Below, one piece after another: positions 49,382 through 59,878 of a DNA stretch of 64,000 nucleotides. The stretch covers positions 7,292,191-7,356,190 of the forward strand of contig CM036223.1 in assembly GCA_020631735.1 (NCBI GenBank), read 5' to 3'. Source of the stretch: Saccharum officinarum. Its lineage: Eukaryota > Streptophyta > Magnoliopsida > Poales > Poaceae. The stretch's first letter is position 1. Each line of letters starts with the position of its first letter. The position numbers and the translations under genes are program-made. The notes beneath the pieces were generated by a model. That model was given only the letters and a program-made list of their open reading frames with translations. It was not told the origin of the DNA and searched no databases.

Positions 49382-49770
49382 TGTGGGGGTATGACCCTCG
49401 ATACCCATATGACAAGACATGGGTCGCACCATCAAAGGTGACCCAGCCCATAAGATCAAGACGTGCGATGCACGGCACTGGTCGGCGTGCACCGATAGTA
49501 CCAAATATAATATTTTTCTTGTAACCCTATCTCTCCAGAGTATATAAGGAGAGACAGGGTCCCCTAGTGATCATCGAATCACATCTCTCATAATACAATC
49601 CACAAAGACACATGGCGTAGGGTATTACGTTAAACTGATGGTCTGAACCTGTCTAATCATTGTCTCTTGCGTTCTGTGTCACCATCCGGTTCCCTCACGC
49701 GCACTTTCATCGATTCATCTACTACCGTGGGCATACCCCTCGGCAGACTGCCGGACGTATTTCGTCGACA
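49382..49770 (+). mobile_element. 389-bp LTR, second copy
   Basis: Copy of 28344-28732, of identical length. Confidence 0.75.
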
Positions 49771-50848
49771 GATAGAATAAATCGGTGACTAAACTGTAAA
49801 ACCCGCTTATAGTATTTCAAAAAAAAAAGAATAAAATAGAAATTTGGTGTTCTATCACCGCTCAGGTCAAATAGTAATTCTTTGATTTTATCCACACTGT
49901 TTTATTGGACAAAATCTTGACTAACTTTCACTGTCAAAATAATTAGTGACGCTTAGGGTCTAAATGTTATACTTACAACTTTTAGCGAACTTTGACTCGC
50001 TCATTATCCAAGCGCACATCTATTTATGAGTGTTGCCGGCCAAACTTTGGTTTGCCTAACTTTAATTTAAGCATATATATCTTATTTGACCATAATTTAT
50101 TGGCTATACCTATATATATGAACAAAATTTTGGGTTGGCTTCTTAGAGTCGTGAACCAAACGGCCCATAAAAACTCACGGAGTATTAAGCAGATGGTGGA
50201 CTGCACCATCCAATGAAAGTAGCATCGTCCACGACTCACATGTATCATGTACGTAGGACTACCGGCAGTATCGTGTGCACGTGAACGACGAACAAACAAA
50301 CTGTTTGAGACCATAACTCATCTTCATCAACAAATTAAAGTGGTTCGTTTCAAAAGACGACATGTCGCTCATGTTTGCTCCCAGTCCCAGGGCCTATATA
50401 TAATAGGAGACAGAGAGCCCGTTGGACATTATTAATTTATTAACTGGGCCTCAAGAATGTTGGACCAGGCTGCATTGCTCTGTTTTGGAGCCCATTGATG
50501 AAGGGAAATTGCTATGGGCTTCCTAGTTCGCTCAAGAATCAAGATGCACAAGATAACCAAGAGACGAGTTCCACTCAAAAAAAATCAATTACTTATCTAT
50601 CCATACACGAATTGACCAAAGAGGAAGTCGGATAAAGAATTGAATCGAGAAAATCAGAGAAAGAATAGAGGAGGACATTAGATGGGGGTCACGCCTCCAG
50701 ACCACTGGGGTGCCCACGCCGCTGCCTCCACGGTGCGCCCACGCTGTTGGTGAGGTTTGAGGCGGCGCGCCATTGCCGGAATGCCTGTCCTTTTCTATAA
50801 AAGTTTGATTGTTTTCTCCCGTTGCAACACACGGGCATGTTTTGCTAG
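49771..50848. other. Intergenic plus Helitron-like 3' end, second copy
   Basis: Copy of 28733-29811. The hairpin and terminal CTAG are at about 50818-50848. Confidence 0.5.
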
Positions 50849-51073
50849 TCTATACTATAAAAGAGCGAAGGAATTGAAAAATACATGTTACTCGGCAATT
50901 CCTACCCACCCTATGTTTTAGCCCTTAGATCATAGATCCAACACATCTAATCTCCCGTCCTAACCTGACAAACGGACCCGGCCGGAAAACTTTTAATTCT
51001 TTACGCGTGTTTATGCAGTGTTTCCTCATATCGCTATTTTTTTCACACCAATAAGAATACCCAACCCACCTAT

Positions 51074-51154
51074 ACGTTACGAACAATATCATTCATTAGT
51101 GTCATATGCACACACGTTATGAACAATATCGATTCATTAGTGTCATATGCACAC
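51074..51154. repeat. Tandem duplication of about 40 bp
   Basis: Two head-to-tail units (51074-51113 and 51114-51154) share GAACAATATC and ATTCATTAGTGTCATATGCA. The second unit abuts the receptor-kinase fragment. Confidence 0.9.
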
Positions 51155-51157
51155 ACG

Positions 51158-51268
51158 TATAACCTCGTGGTGCGAGACGGGAGCAGCGGCGGCATCCTGT
51201 GGCAGTCGTTCGACCACCCGACGAACACGCTGGTACCGGGCATGAAGATCGACCGCAACCTGACGAGG
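51158..51268 (+). pseudogene. Lectin receptor kinase gene fragment, part 1
   Basis: The frame reads NLVVRDGSSGGILWQSFDHP then TNTLVPGMKIDRNLT. This is the end of the B-lectin (bulb-type) domain of G-type lectin S-receptor-like kinases, whose hallmark is the WQSFDHPT.T.LPGMK motif. The fragment stops abruptly where the SUN-domain sequence begins. Confidence 0.85.
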
Positions 51269-51636
51269 TGAAGGGGAGTCTCGGCTCGGGTTCCAGAAGC
51301 GAGGTTGATTTGGACCAGGTTCGTGCCTTAGTCAAGGAGATCGTCATGAGGGAGATTGAGAAGCATGCTGCAGATGGGATCGGCAGGGTTGACTACGCCG
51401 TGGCCTCAGGTGGGGGAAGAGTTGTCCGGCATTCGGAGGCCTATCTGGCTAAACGTAGTGGTTTGACAGCCTGGATACCTAGAGTCGACGTGGGGCCTAA
51501 GCCAGAGAAGATGCTTCAACCGAGCTTTGGGGAGCCTGGATAGTGCTTTGCCATGCAGGGCAGCAGTGGGTTTGTTGAGATCAAGCTCAAGTCAGGAATA
51601 ATTCCTGAGGCAGTAACACTTGAGCATGTGTCTAAG
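51264..51636 (+). pseudogene. SUN-domain protein gene fragment
   Basis: Plant SUN proteins sit in the inner nuclear membrane as part of LINC bridges. The frame gives a coiled-coil-like stretch (LVKEIVMREIEKHAADG) then VDYAVASGGGRVVRHSEAYL, the start of the SUN domain, then QPSFGEPG, a TAG stop at 51541-51543, then [18 protein letters not shown] and [14 protein letters not shown] donor follows at 51637, as at an exon end. The in-frame stop and lack of the rest of the gene make it a fragment. Confidence 0.8.
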
Positions 51637-51803
51637 GTAAGGTTTTTGGCCACCCAACATTTTGGTCTTGCATGGCTATGTGCTTAATTATTGCTTGGTT
51701 TTGTCTTTTCAATATTAATATAAGCAGTGGATGACATTGTCTAAGTACGAATGTAGGATGCGCCACCGGTTACTCAACTTACTGCTTGTTAAAAGTTTAG
51801 ATT

Positions 51804-51993
51804 AGGAAGGCGGCCAACGACCCGTCGTCGGGGACCTTACAGTACGTGGTTTTCACGAGGGGCGAGCCGCCGGAGATTGCGATGGTGGACTCAAGCGGCG
51901 CCACCAGGTTCCGCACGGTAGTGTGGAACGGGCTATGGTTCAGCGGCATCCCGGAGATGGCGTCCTATGCCGACGAGTTCGCGCACCTCACCC
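51804..51993 (+). pseudogene. Lectin receptor kinase gene fragment, part 2
   Basis: The frame reads KAANDPSSGTLQYVVFTRG, then FRTVVWNGLWFSGIPEMASY. This is the S-locus glycoprotein region that normally follows the B-lectin domain (WNGLWFSG.PEM motif). Together with part 1 it shows one receptor-kinase gene split by the SUN-domain piece, with about ten residues of the joining segment lost. Confidence 0.85.
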
Positions 51994-52428
51994 AAAAACT
52001 GCTTACAACACATCACATTTTCATATCCCTTACCGACTAACTGTCCAAATGTCATCTGAATTATCAAAAAAGTGTTAGATTAAAAAAATACAAAAATAAA
52101 AGGATAATAAAATAATAATAATTTAAGCTTAAAAATGAAAAATTAACACGATATCTTCTATGCACGTGCGTGACTAGTATATATAATAATAAAAAGGTAA
52201 AATTTCTGGTCATTTTTTTTATGGCCCTCCTAGCTAACTCCGCGAATGTCCGATTTTGATTTGTATTCTTTCCAACTCTGTTCTTTTCTTTTAAGTCCAG
52301 TTTTGGTACATCTGCTTTTCTCATGTCTAGAGTCCGGTTTTAGTTCATCGTTATCGCAGCTTGAGTTCGAGTTGGACATCATAGTGACCCGAGTTGCGAG
52401 TAGGTTTCTTATACACGTATGCCCTATT

Positions 52429-52833
52429 CTAACCACGCTCCCCTGATCCGATTGGACATACACACGACACAAGGAGGGGTGGATCCTGTCGTGCCGCGCC
52501 AACCACGTCGTGGATGGTGGCGCCGTCACTGGCGTCAGAGGTGACGTCGAGCGGCAGCGCCTCCGCGGCCAGCGTGCCCGCGACGTCGGCAGCCAGGCCG
52601 AGGTCATGCCCTTGGCTAAAGTAGCTGTTGCTGTTGTCGACGTGGCCGCCGTCCTCCCAGGCGCCGGGCAAAGCAGAGTAGTAGCTGACCATCTTGTCCC
52701 TGAGTTCGATCTCGGCAGCAGCGCAGGAGCACGAGGGTCTCTTGATGGAACGCTGCACGACCCACGTGCCGCCCCCTCCTTCCTCACCCTCGGAGACAGC
52801 GCGCTTCGCGTGGCGGCCCGGTCTTGCTCCTAA
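52429..52833 (-). pseudogene. Unknown gene fragment interrupted by a MITE
   Basis: The - strand frame contains EIELRDKMVSYYSALPGAWE and GLAADVAGTLAAEALPLDVT. Its GC-rich codon usage resembles the CHX exons, suggesting former coding DNA. Upstream on the same strand, beyond the MITE at 52834-53274, 53280-53425 has similar composition and an open frame. The family is not recognised. Confidence 0.4.
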
Positions 52834-53274
52834 GACTATCCGCACTCATGGACCTCTATATTCATCCTCTATACGTCCTAGTCAGCCAGATTCTCTCCTC
52901 TATACTCAATTTTCCCGCACCCATCCATCCTCTATATCATCCTCTATCCACTCTATCCACTATGGGACCTAATTGTCACTTTATCTAAATATATCCATGT
53001 GTGATCTAGTTTTGAAGGATTTATTGAGACGAATTTAATGGTGAAATCGAAATTTAATTTAGATTTTTGGTTTGTAAGTTATAGCATTTTCCCCCTTTGT
53101 TTAGCTAGTGGGGCCCGCCACTATAGAGTATAGAGTAACCACAGTACCACTCTAAATATAGAGTGAGAGAAAGGATAGAGTATCGTTTTAGAGTACCCAG
53201 TGCAGCAGTTTTTACTCTATATTCATACTCTAAAGCTTTAGAGTATCGTTTTAGAATACCCACTGCGGGTAGTC
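52834..53274. mobile_element. Tourist-like MITE, GACTATCCGCA family
   Basis: Left GACTATCCGCACTCATGG and right CCCACTGCGGGTAGTC, with TAA on both sides (52831-52833 and 53275-53277). It is a full-length relative of 11434-11873 in the opposite orientation (441 versus 440 bp). Confidence 0.9.
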
Positions 53275-53861
53275 TAACGGGGACGGGCCGAAGGAGGCGT
53301 GGTCGCTGCCTGCGTGGCCGTGGCTGCGCACCAGCTCCAGGATGGGCTGCTGCTGGGGTACGTCGACGTCGATGACCACGTGCGCATATGGGTTCAGGAG
53401 GCCAACGATGCGGGACGTGCCCAAAGACAAACCGTCACGAAAAAAACAATCATAAAAACAGAATCAATAATCCTAGCCGAAAAAACAATCAAATAGAAAA
53501 AAAAATGACACGGCATAAAATAATCTTCTACTAAAAAAAGATAAAATGCACACATAAAATGTGTTCTAAAATTTAAAATCTATTTTCTCAATAGTTCGAT
53601 CAGAAGAACGTGCTTTGCATGGGCACCGAGTTGTAGCTGGTCACCAATCAAAGATGAAACATTTCTTGCAGCTGGCCTCCAACTTCTTACACGTGAAGCA
53701 TGCAGTTGCTTGGACTCGAATTTGAATTATCATGAAATTACTTTTTTCTTTGCAACCCAAAAAAAACGCAACTCGTCCCGCTCGTCCACTTTCGCCGGTC
53801 AAATCCCACATGTAACATATGATTTTTCAACGGACTCTATAGGTGGACCGTGACACGCCAG

Positions 53862-54266
53862 TTATGGAAACATACCGATCCGATCCTCGAGCGCGTGAAA
53901 GAGCACATCTCCTTTAACATTGCTGTCATCAAAAATCATGTGCCAGACATCCGTGCACAATTTCATGGCGTAGTCCGCCACCAGGGCGCACCATGCCACG
54001 ACCACAGATCTCACAGCATCACAGGGCACCATGCCACTGTTCGCGCCCACTATTGACACTGCCCAACAACGGCGCCTCGGCCACAACCACGCGGCCTGTC
54101 CATAGCTCTTTGATTTTTCAAAGAGCACATCTCCAGCTCTAGCTGCTTTGTTAATAACGCGTCGGAACTTGGAGTAGGCCAGGTTCACACCGTGGAACTC
54201 GGAGATGGCTAGGAAGACCATCGGGCGACGGCGCCTGCAGACGAGACCCGCCACAAACAATGACAA
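53862..54266 (-). pseudogene. Unknown open frame, possible captured exon
   Basis: A 134-codon - strand frame (MVFLAISEFHGVNLAYSKFR; VVVAWCALVADYAMKLCTDV). No domain was recognised, and the gene context is transposon-like. It could be a captured exon or chance. Confidence 0.25.
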
Positions 54267-54637
54267 AAAAAAAGGTCCGAATGGATTTGTAAATAGTTTA
54301 GGATTATCTATGCAAAATGCTTACTACCATTTAATTATTTTGTTTAAAATGATCAAATCGGCTTAAAATTGTAAAATGCAAAATAATAAATCACAAGTAT
54401 TAGAAAAAAATAGAACGGAATTTATATTTTCTATAAACTAGATTTACACAATATCATATTAGATTTGTAGATTTCTTAATATGTTCGTTTAATCCGCAAG
54501 CCATGGACGTCGTCATCTACGTGGATAAAAATACGTGCCCTCGGTGCAGGCATCTATCTAGTATAAAGAAACAATTACTTCAATCATATGCACAATATTT
54601 ATAAGAAAAAAAATAAATTAATTACTTAACTATGTGT

Positions 54638-55073
54638 CAGATATATGAGACAGAGGGTACCTGCACCGCTCGTATATGTGACCATCACCAGGCTATCGGC
54701 TCAGCAACTGTTGAGGAGGAGGCCCACAAGGGCTGACGCGATCGACTAACATGAAGATCAAGGCAAACCAAGGAAAACGTATCTGAACGATAGTTAGGAT
54801 CAATCTATTGCGCATATCGTGCAACAAACTAAGAACTCAATCTCTTAACCCGATTGCCCTCTCTGTAACTCTACATCTCCTACCGTATAAAGGAGAGTAG
54901 GGACCTTGGGCTCAAGATCGACACCATCCGCCGTTCCAAACTACCTCGTAGCTAGGAGCAATAGCCCATGTAACTGAGTATACGAATACAAGAGCAGCAG
55001 CACCAGTAGAGTAGGATTTAGCACGCTACCACGCTCATCGTTATGTCTCGTATACTGCAGATCCGTCTATGCA
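54638..55073 (+). mobile_element. LTR-like block (possible solo LTR)
   Basis: Begins TGTCAGATATATGAGACAG and ends near TCTATGCA. It contains a TATA-like CCGTATAAAGGAGAGTAGGG at about 54893 and downstream leader-like sequence ending in a CGTTATGTCTCGTATACTGC segment. Boundaries are approximate, and no certain 5-bp duplication was found. Confidence 0.4.
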
Positions 55074-55841
55074 ATCTCTAACGGTAGGCCTGACAAGCCA
55101 TTGACTGATTGACAGCTTTTGTCTTCAAGATACAGCTATGAGACGACGGCCCGCTGGTGAAACTGTTGGAGAGCACCGGGCCTATAGATGTGGCGGCGGA
55201 GAAGATCCTATGGGCTGTAGCTGGACCAATCGGGTCGCCAATAGCCGATAGCAGTATGAGCTCTGGAACGCTGCCAGGGGTCCAATCGACTGAAGTGGCT
55301 GCCACGTCGGGCTATGGGAGTTTCAGTGGCCGAGAGCATGTTATTTTAACACTTTTACAAAAGCTACCACTAGTCCTGCAATTATTATTTATTAAAACAA
55401 CATTATTTTGAAAAATAGCACTTTCTTTGGCCGGCTAGCGCACGCCTTGTCATTGTTTCAAGAAAAAAGGGCAGATGTTATTACTGAAAACAATGAGGCA
55501 TTCCTTTCTACTCACTCCATTAAAAGATATCACTATAGGTTACGTGTCAGATAGAGTAGTTAATGTTTTATTAAGTTTCTAGTGAATATTATTCATATTT
55601 ATGGCTCTAAATTTATTAAAATATATTTTTCATAATTAATTAATGGTATTTATTTGATATTATAAATATCTATAGTTTATTTATCTATAATTAGATATAC
55701 TTTGCTCGGCCCCTGGATGTGGAAGCGAGCGGCCTTGTTGCCGACAGCCAGCACCAGAGCAGGGGTCTTGGATGCGGAGAGCGGCGAAGCGAGCGATGCC
55801 ATTTGGATTGGTTGTACCCCCGTGCCTGCTACTCTGCTAGC
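55074..55841. other. Intergenic, no gene seen
   Basis: A short open frame at 55157-55411 (+) has no recognised domain. 55440-55700 is AT-rich. It may be remnant internal sequence of the LTR element. Confidence 0.35.
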
Positions 55842-56360
55842 TAAGGATGAACACGGAACGGAAATATCCCGAACCGAACCGCATCGTTTTCTATATTTTA
55901 TCCGATCGAATTCGTATTTTTGTGTCCGACTTTACCGCTTTCGCTTTCGTTTTGGTATTTTAAATGTAAAAGTAGAAAACGGTTTAGACATTTTCCGACC
56001 GTTTCCGACCGTTTTCTACTTTTCTACTTTTAATTCGGAATATCCCGAATTCAAATTCAGTTTAAACCGAATTTTGTTGTCAATCATTACTATCTAGGCA
56101 ACTAGGCAAAGGCAAGTGTGGAGCACTGATGCTCATTGGCCGCATTATATAGGCAGCTCACCCCGTCGTGCCTCCCTAAGTCGTCGAGGTAGGACTAATC
56201 ACCTTGCACGGTGTTGTATGCTTGCATGGCTGCATCTGGCTTCACGCGGCGCTGTTGTTGCATTGCATGTGACTGGGCCGACCAAAAGAGAGAGAGCTAG
56301 ATGGGTCAGGCGTTGTTGCTATCCTTTCTAGTCTAGTACCGATGGCATCTCAAATTTTCC

Positions 56361-56392
<32 letters not shown>

Positions 56393-56690
56393 CTCTTGTC
56401 AAAGAAACCAAATTGATAAGTCTGCTCTCTTGCACTCGAAATTTGCCACGATGACACTTGTTAATTGTTATGCATTGTGGATCGGTATTCCATATTGAAT
56501 CTTCGTATACCGACCGTGTTCGACATAATTTCGCTTGAATGGGTTCGTTTTTGAAATTCTCGATATTCCGTAAGTTCGCGTTCGTTTTCGTGTCCGGCTT
56601 TACCGTTTTCGCTTTCGTTTTCGTATTCAAATATAAAAGTAGAAAATGGTTGAGGAATTTTCCGACCGTTTCCGACCATTTTCATCCTTA
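55842..56690. mobile_element. Ds-like hAT element, 849 bp, perfect 8-bp target duplication
   Basis: Starts TAAGGATGAACACGG and ends CCATTTTCATCCTTA. CTGCTAGC is duplicated exactly at 55834-55841 and 56691-56698. Both subterminal regions are packed with TTCCGACCG, CCGTTTTC and CCCGAA words. No transposase is present. The interior (about 56100-56450) is unrelated sequence with a (CTTTT)n tract. It belongs to the same terminal family as 24351-24567. Confidence 0.92.
56358..56395. repeat. (CTTTT)n pyrimidine tract
   Basis: Runs of TTTTC inside the Ds-like element. Confidence 0.7.
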
Positions 56691-56869
56691 CTGCTAGCTA
56701 CCCCACGCAGAACAAGTGAGGACGGCCGCTACAGCGCTCCGGTGGACGGTGGTGGCGCGGATCGGCGATTGTGGCGTCTAGCGTTGGGAGCGTCGGAGGA
56801 CGGGAACATGGTAGTAGTAGTAGGTGCTGTTGGGCCACGACTAGGGCCTGGGCTCCAGAGGCCTTAGGC

Positions 56870-57190
56870 CCAGATTCACCCCTGATGCCGGGTAGGGGCC
56901 TTATGCCCTCATCCACCATGCTCGCTCTACCCCTCGCAAGAGTGTAGTGCAAATGCAATGCATGATGACGAAGCCGAAAATAGACACTAAGGTCAGAAAA
57001 AGCTATGTTATGGCCAATGTTGCACTAGGATTTGAGTTGTTGACAACAAGGAAATACGCTGACTTGTTATCTTTGTTTCATCAATTGTGTATTAGGATTT
57101 TAAAAAGTCTAGAGGTCTGCTTTGACTACTGGTTTCTCATTTCTCTTACAATATATATTGTCAACTGTAAAAAGTAATTGTCATTTTGAA
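56870..57190. repeat. Diverged relative of CHX intron 1 sequence
   Basis: Collinear with 16990-17545 (and 38028-38583), but shorter. Confidence 0.6.
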
Positions 57191-58026
57191 TAGTCGACGG
57201 TCGAGGGCAAGCAGGCGTCTTTCTAGATCGGCGATCGAATAGTCGACGGTCGTGGTGGTAGTGGAAGCCATAGATCGTTGCCCGAAGGATTGATGATGTG
57301 CCAGGTTCTCCTCGCTGGCCTTGCCATATTGATCTAGTCTGGCAATCGCGTCCTTGACGGTGTAACAAGCGTGGCGGTGGGGGGTGGCCGGCGATGTGAC
57401 TCCGGGCGGCGGCTAGGGTTGCGGCGGCTAGGGTTTGGGCGCAGGGGGCGGCGGCGGTGCTAGGGCAGAGGAGAGAGAGGCGCAGAGTAAGAAGACCGAG
57501 GCTTAGAAGGGAGAGGGAGAAGATAGAAGGCACTTGGCCTGTTCCATGTTTAAAGTTAAAATGTTACATAGTCTCTTATACTTATAGTCCTGCGAGACTT
57601 AGCCTCTAAACGACCTAAACCTAACCTAGGGCAGCGGTGGGTGAACAGTAGGTACTGTTCATGCCAGGTCCGCTTTGGGCCAGCGCCCTCCTTTGGGCCT
57701 CCTTGCTATGCCCACCAACTCTAGACCGGGGCTCTTGTCAGACGTATGACAGCAGCGGCGGTGGCCACCCCACCTGAGCGCATGACCCTTTTAGGGTACG
57801 TCGCCGGGTCGCCCGGTACCTCCTCTTGGGCCCTCGTTGGCCCATTTATTCCGTCATGGTTGGCAGCCCGTGTTGTGCGTGTGACACTGCCCCTCTTATG
57901 CACACACATGTACAATTATTAAAAATAATGGTATCTTGTTCCATTCTGCAGTATATTCGGCCGCCGTCACCTCCAACGACGGCAAGTGACGACGGTGGTG
58001 GCAAACCACATGATGTCGCTTGAAGC
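57191..58026. other. Intergenic with GC-rich transposon-like blocks
   Basis: 57180-57540 has an open - strand frame rich in Ala/Leu/Arg but no domain. A splice-acceptor-like TTCCATTCTGCAG at 57951 precedes the DUF594 fragment. Confidence 0.35.
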
Positions 58027-58529
58027 ATTCTCGCATGGCACGTCGCCACCAGTATACTTGACCTCATGTGCCATGACCAGCAGCAGCCTCTCCTCATGAC
58101 GACAGGCTCACCGCCATTGCCCTGTCACGCTACTGTGCGTACCTGGTGGCCGAACGCCTAGAAGGAAGCCGGCTGTGTCCTCCGCGGCAAGGACTTGGTG
58201 ATCGGTTCACTGAAAGGGATTGAGAGCTCCAACAACAGCAGCACCGTGCTCAGAGACGGAGCGGTGCATGCAGAAAAGCTGCTCAAAGAGAAGGATTCAA
58301 CAAAGAGAAGGATTTCAGCACGAGGTGGAAGGAGCTATCGCGCTTCTGGTCGGAGATGATCTTGTTCGTCGCGCCGTCGGAGAGCTTGTATGCGCACGCG
58401 GAGGCCATCGCCTGGGGTGGCGAGCTGATAACGCTCCTGTGGGCGTTGCTTGCACATGTTGGGATTGTGGATAGGCTCCAGCAGCCCGCTGATACTACTG
58501 CTCGTGCCTCCGCCAGTGACCATCCCTAG
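58027..58529 (+). pseudogene. DUF4220/DUF594 family gene fragment
   Basis: 58027 onward gives ILAWHVATSILDL. After a frameshift, ALSRYCAYLVAERLEGSRL follows. After another, 58326-58529 gives SRFWSEMILFVAPSESLYAH then AEAIAWGGELITLLWALLAH and VGIVDR, ending with a stop. This pattern (SRYCAYL; SEML..VAPS; GGE.ITLLWALL.H.GI) is that of the C-terminal part of the large grass DUF4220/DUF594 family of unknown function. At least two frameshifts and no N-terminal half make it a pseudogene fragment. Confidence 0.75.
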
Positions 58530-58640
58530 CTCTGTTATGTTGGTGCATCTCTCCACCTGCCCCGTGGTTGCCTTAATTTGCCATGTCCCTGTTGGATTGT
58601 GTTGTCTTCAGTTTGTTCATTCTTGTGGACAATATGTTTT

Positions 58641-58663
58641 GATTTCAGTTCCCTCAAAAAAAA
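58641..58663 (+). mobile_element. 23-bp retroposed insert with 12-bp target duplication
   Basis: ACAATATGTTTT is repeated at 58629-58640 and 58664-58675. The 23 bases between end in eight A, like the tail of a LINE truncated to almost nothing. Confidence 0.65.
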
Positions 58664-58675
58664 ACAATATGTTTT

Positions 58676-59264
58676 AATTTGTACGTGGTGTATTCCTTGG
58701 ACATTTCTTTGTGGCTGTGGAAACTACTAAGTCATACAGTCGTGGTTTGTGGCACGATCTTATATATTCACATGTACTCCATCTGCTCCAAATTTATAAT
58801 AATTCACTTTACTTTTGTGCATTATACAAATATATTTCATGAAGAATCCGATGAAGACATAACTCTTATCAAAAGTTTATTGTGATCTTTTTTGTTCAAC
58901 AGTTAAGATGAAGCAGGATCAGTAACGATGAAGTCTTTATGATAAACAGATTCATTTTGCAAGGTCGTTATTATGAGTAGTTCCTAAAAGAATCAGATTA
59001 ATGACTTATTATACAATGTTTCAATTATCAATGTAAACGCTGCATAATGTCTTCTAATCCTTCAGAGTCTAAGAGTACAATAGGAGAATCAGTTGACAAA
59101 AAGAATCACCCTAAGATAATCATCTCATAGCTATTGGAAATGGATCAGATTAGACGGTTCTATTTCTCAACCTTTTTGACTTGCTCCTACATAAATAAGG
59201 TGTTACTATTTGGTTCCGTCGGAAGAGTGGCAACGGTAATAGGATCATTTGCCGGTGCCACCTA
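58676..59264. other. Intergenic, AT-rich
   Basis: 58770-58885 has Stowaway-like words (ACTCC, AAATTTATAATAATTC) and may be a MITE remnant. No gene is seen. Confidence 0.4.
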
Positions 59265-59534
59265 CTCCCTCCGGGCAGCTTTCTTAGGCGTATCCTCATT
59301 TTTCATTTAGGCAGCTATTTTGGGCGTGAGTACTAGGAACGAGGCGGAATGCTTTGGAATTCATGCTGAAGTAAATACTTCTGCCGTTGGGCTTGCATGC
59401 TGGGTTGCAAGGAAGACGTAACGATTGAGCTAGCTTTCCTGCACGGCGGCATGCATGCATGCATTCAATGAAACGTACGTGACTCTGTGGTGCCGGTATT
59501 GAGCCACGAGCTGTGTATGCGTGGTTACTATCCT

Positions 59535-59847
59535 TACCTTGGCCTCCGGTCCAGTTTAACTGGCGTATATGGCTTCATTTATATGGCTTCATTTCATATA
59601 CCAGACATGATAGTAATCTCGGTATGATATTCATCCCAGCATTAATTGGCCATCTTTTCTCTCGTTGCTAGCCTACGCATGCAGTGTTATTCCAATCCTA
59701 GTGGCCGCCGCTCCGTTGGTAGTCATGCATGCAACGTTTTCTATTTACTCAAAGTAATTAATCGGCTCTTGAAACCCCCGTCCGTCACTTATTTCGGCCG
59801 AATGGAAAAACTGGTGTACGCCACTTAAACTGGACTGGAGGGAGTAA
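59535..59847. mobile_element. Stowaway-like MITE nested in the previous element
   Basis: Left CCTCCGGTCCAGTTTAACTG and right ACTTAAACTGGACTGGAGGG are inverted repeats with a few mismatches, both followed inward by GGCGTA. Confidence 0.75.
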
Positions 59848-59878
59848 GATTTTGCTGGGCATTGCTTGGCACGCCTAA

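Larger units (their letters stand above)
30020..50958 (+). repeat. 21-kb direct repeat, copy 2 (start of second contig)
   Basis: Begins exactly after the gap with the sequence found at 8973. Single-base indels in homopolymers are concentrated in its first 3 kb, as expected near a contig end. From about 34 kb onward differences are rare. Stretches without an entry here mirror the corresponding stretches of copy 1. Confidence 0.97.
50849..52177 (+). mobile_element. Helitron-like element carrying gene fragments
   Basis: Starts TCTATACTATAAAAGAG immediately after the CTAG of the preceding element. It ends with the hairpin-like TGCACGTGCGTGA followed by CTAG at 52177. No helicase is present, so it would be non-autonomous. 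It carries fragments of a lectin receptor kinase gene and a SUN-domain gene, both in + orientation. Gene-fragment capture is well known for grass Helitrons. The termini are judged by eye, and the 3' end is the weaker one. Confidence 0.6.
52178..54561. mobile_element. Possible third Helitron-like segment
   Basis: Begins TATATATAATAATAAAAAGG after the preceding CTAG and could end at GGTGCAGGCATCTATCTAG (54561). The left end lacks the expected TC, so the assignment is tentative. It holds two unknown gene-like pieces and a MITE. Confidence 0.35.

Noticed and set aside
30020..50958. Reading the second 21-kb copy as proof of a recent tandem gene duplication
   Set aside because: The repeat boundaries coincide exactly with the gap on both sides, which is better explained by unmerged overlapping contigs. 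Kept only as the alternative hypothesis.
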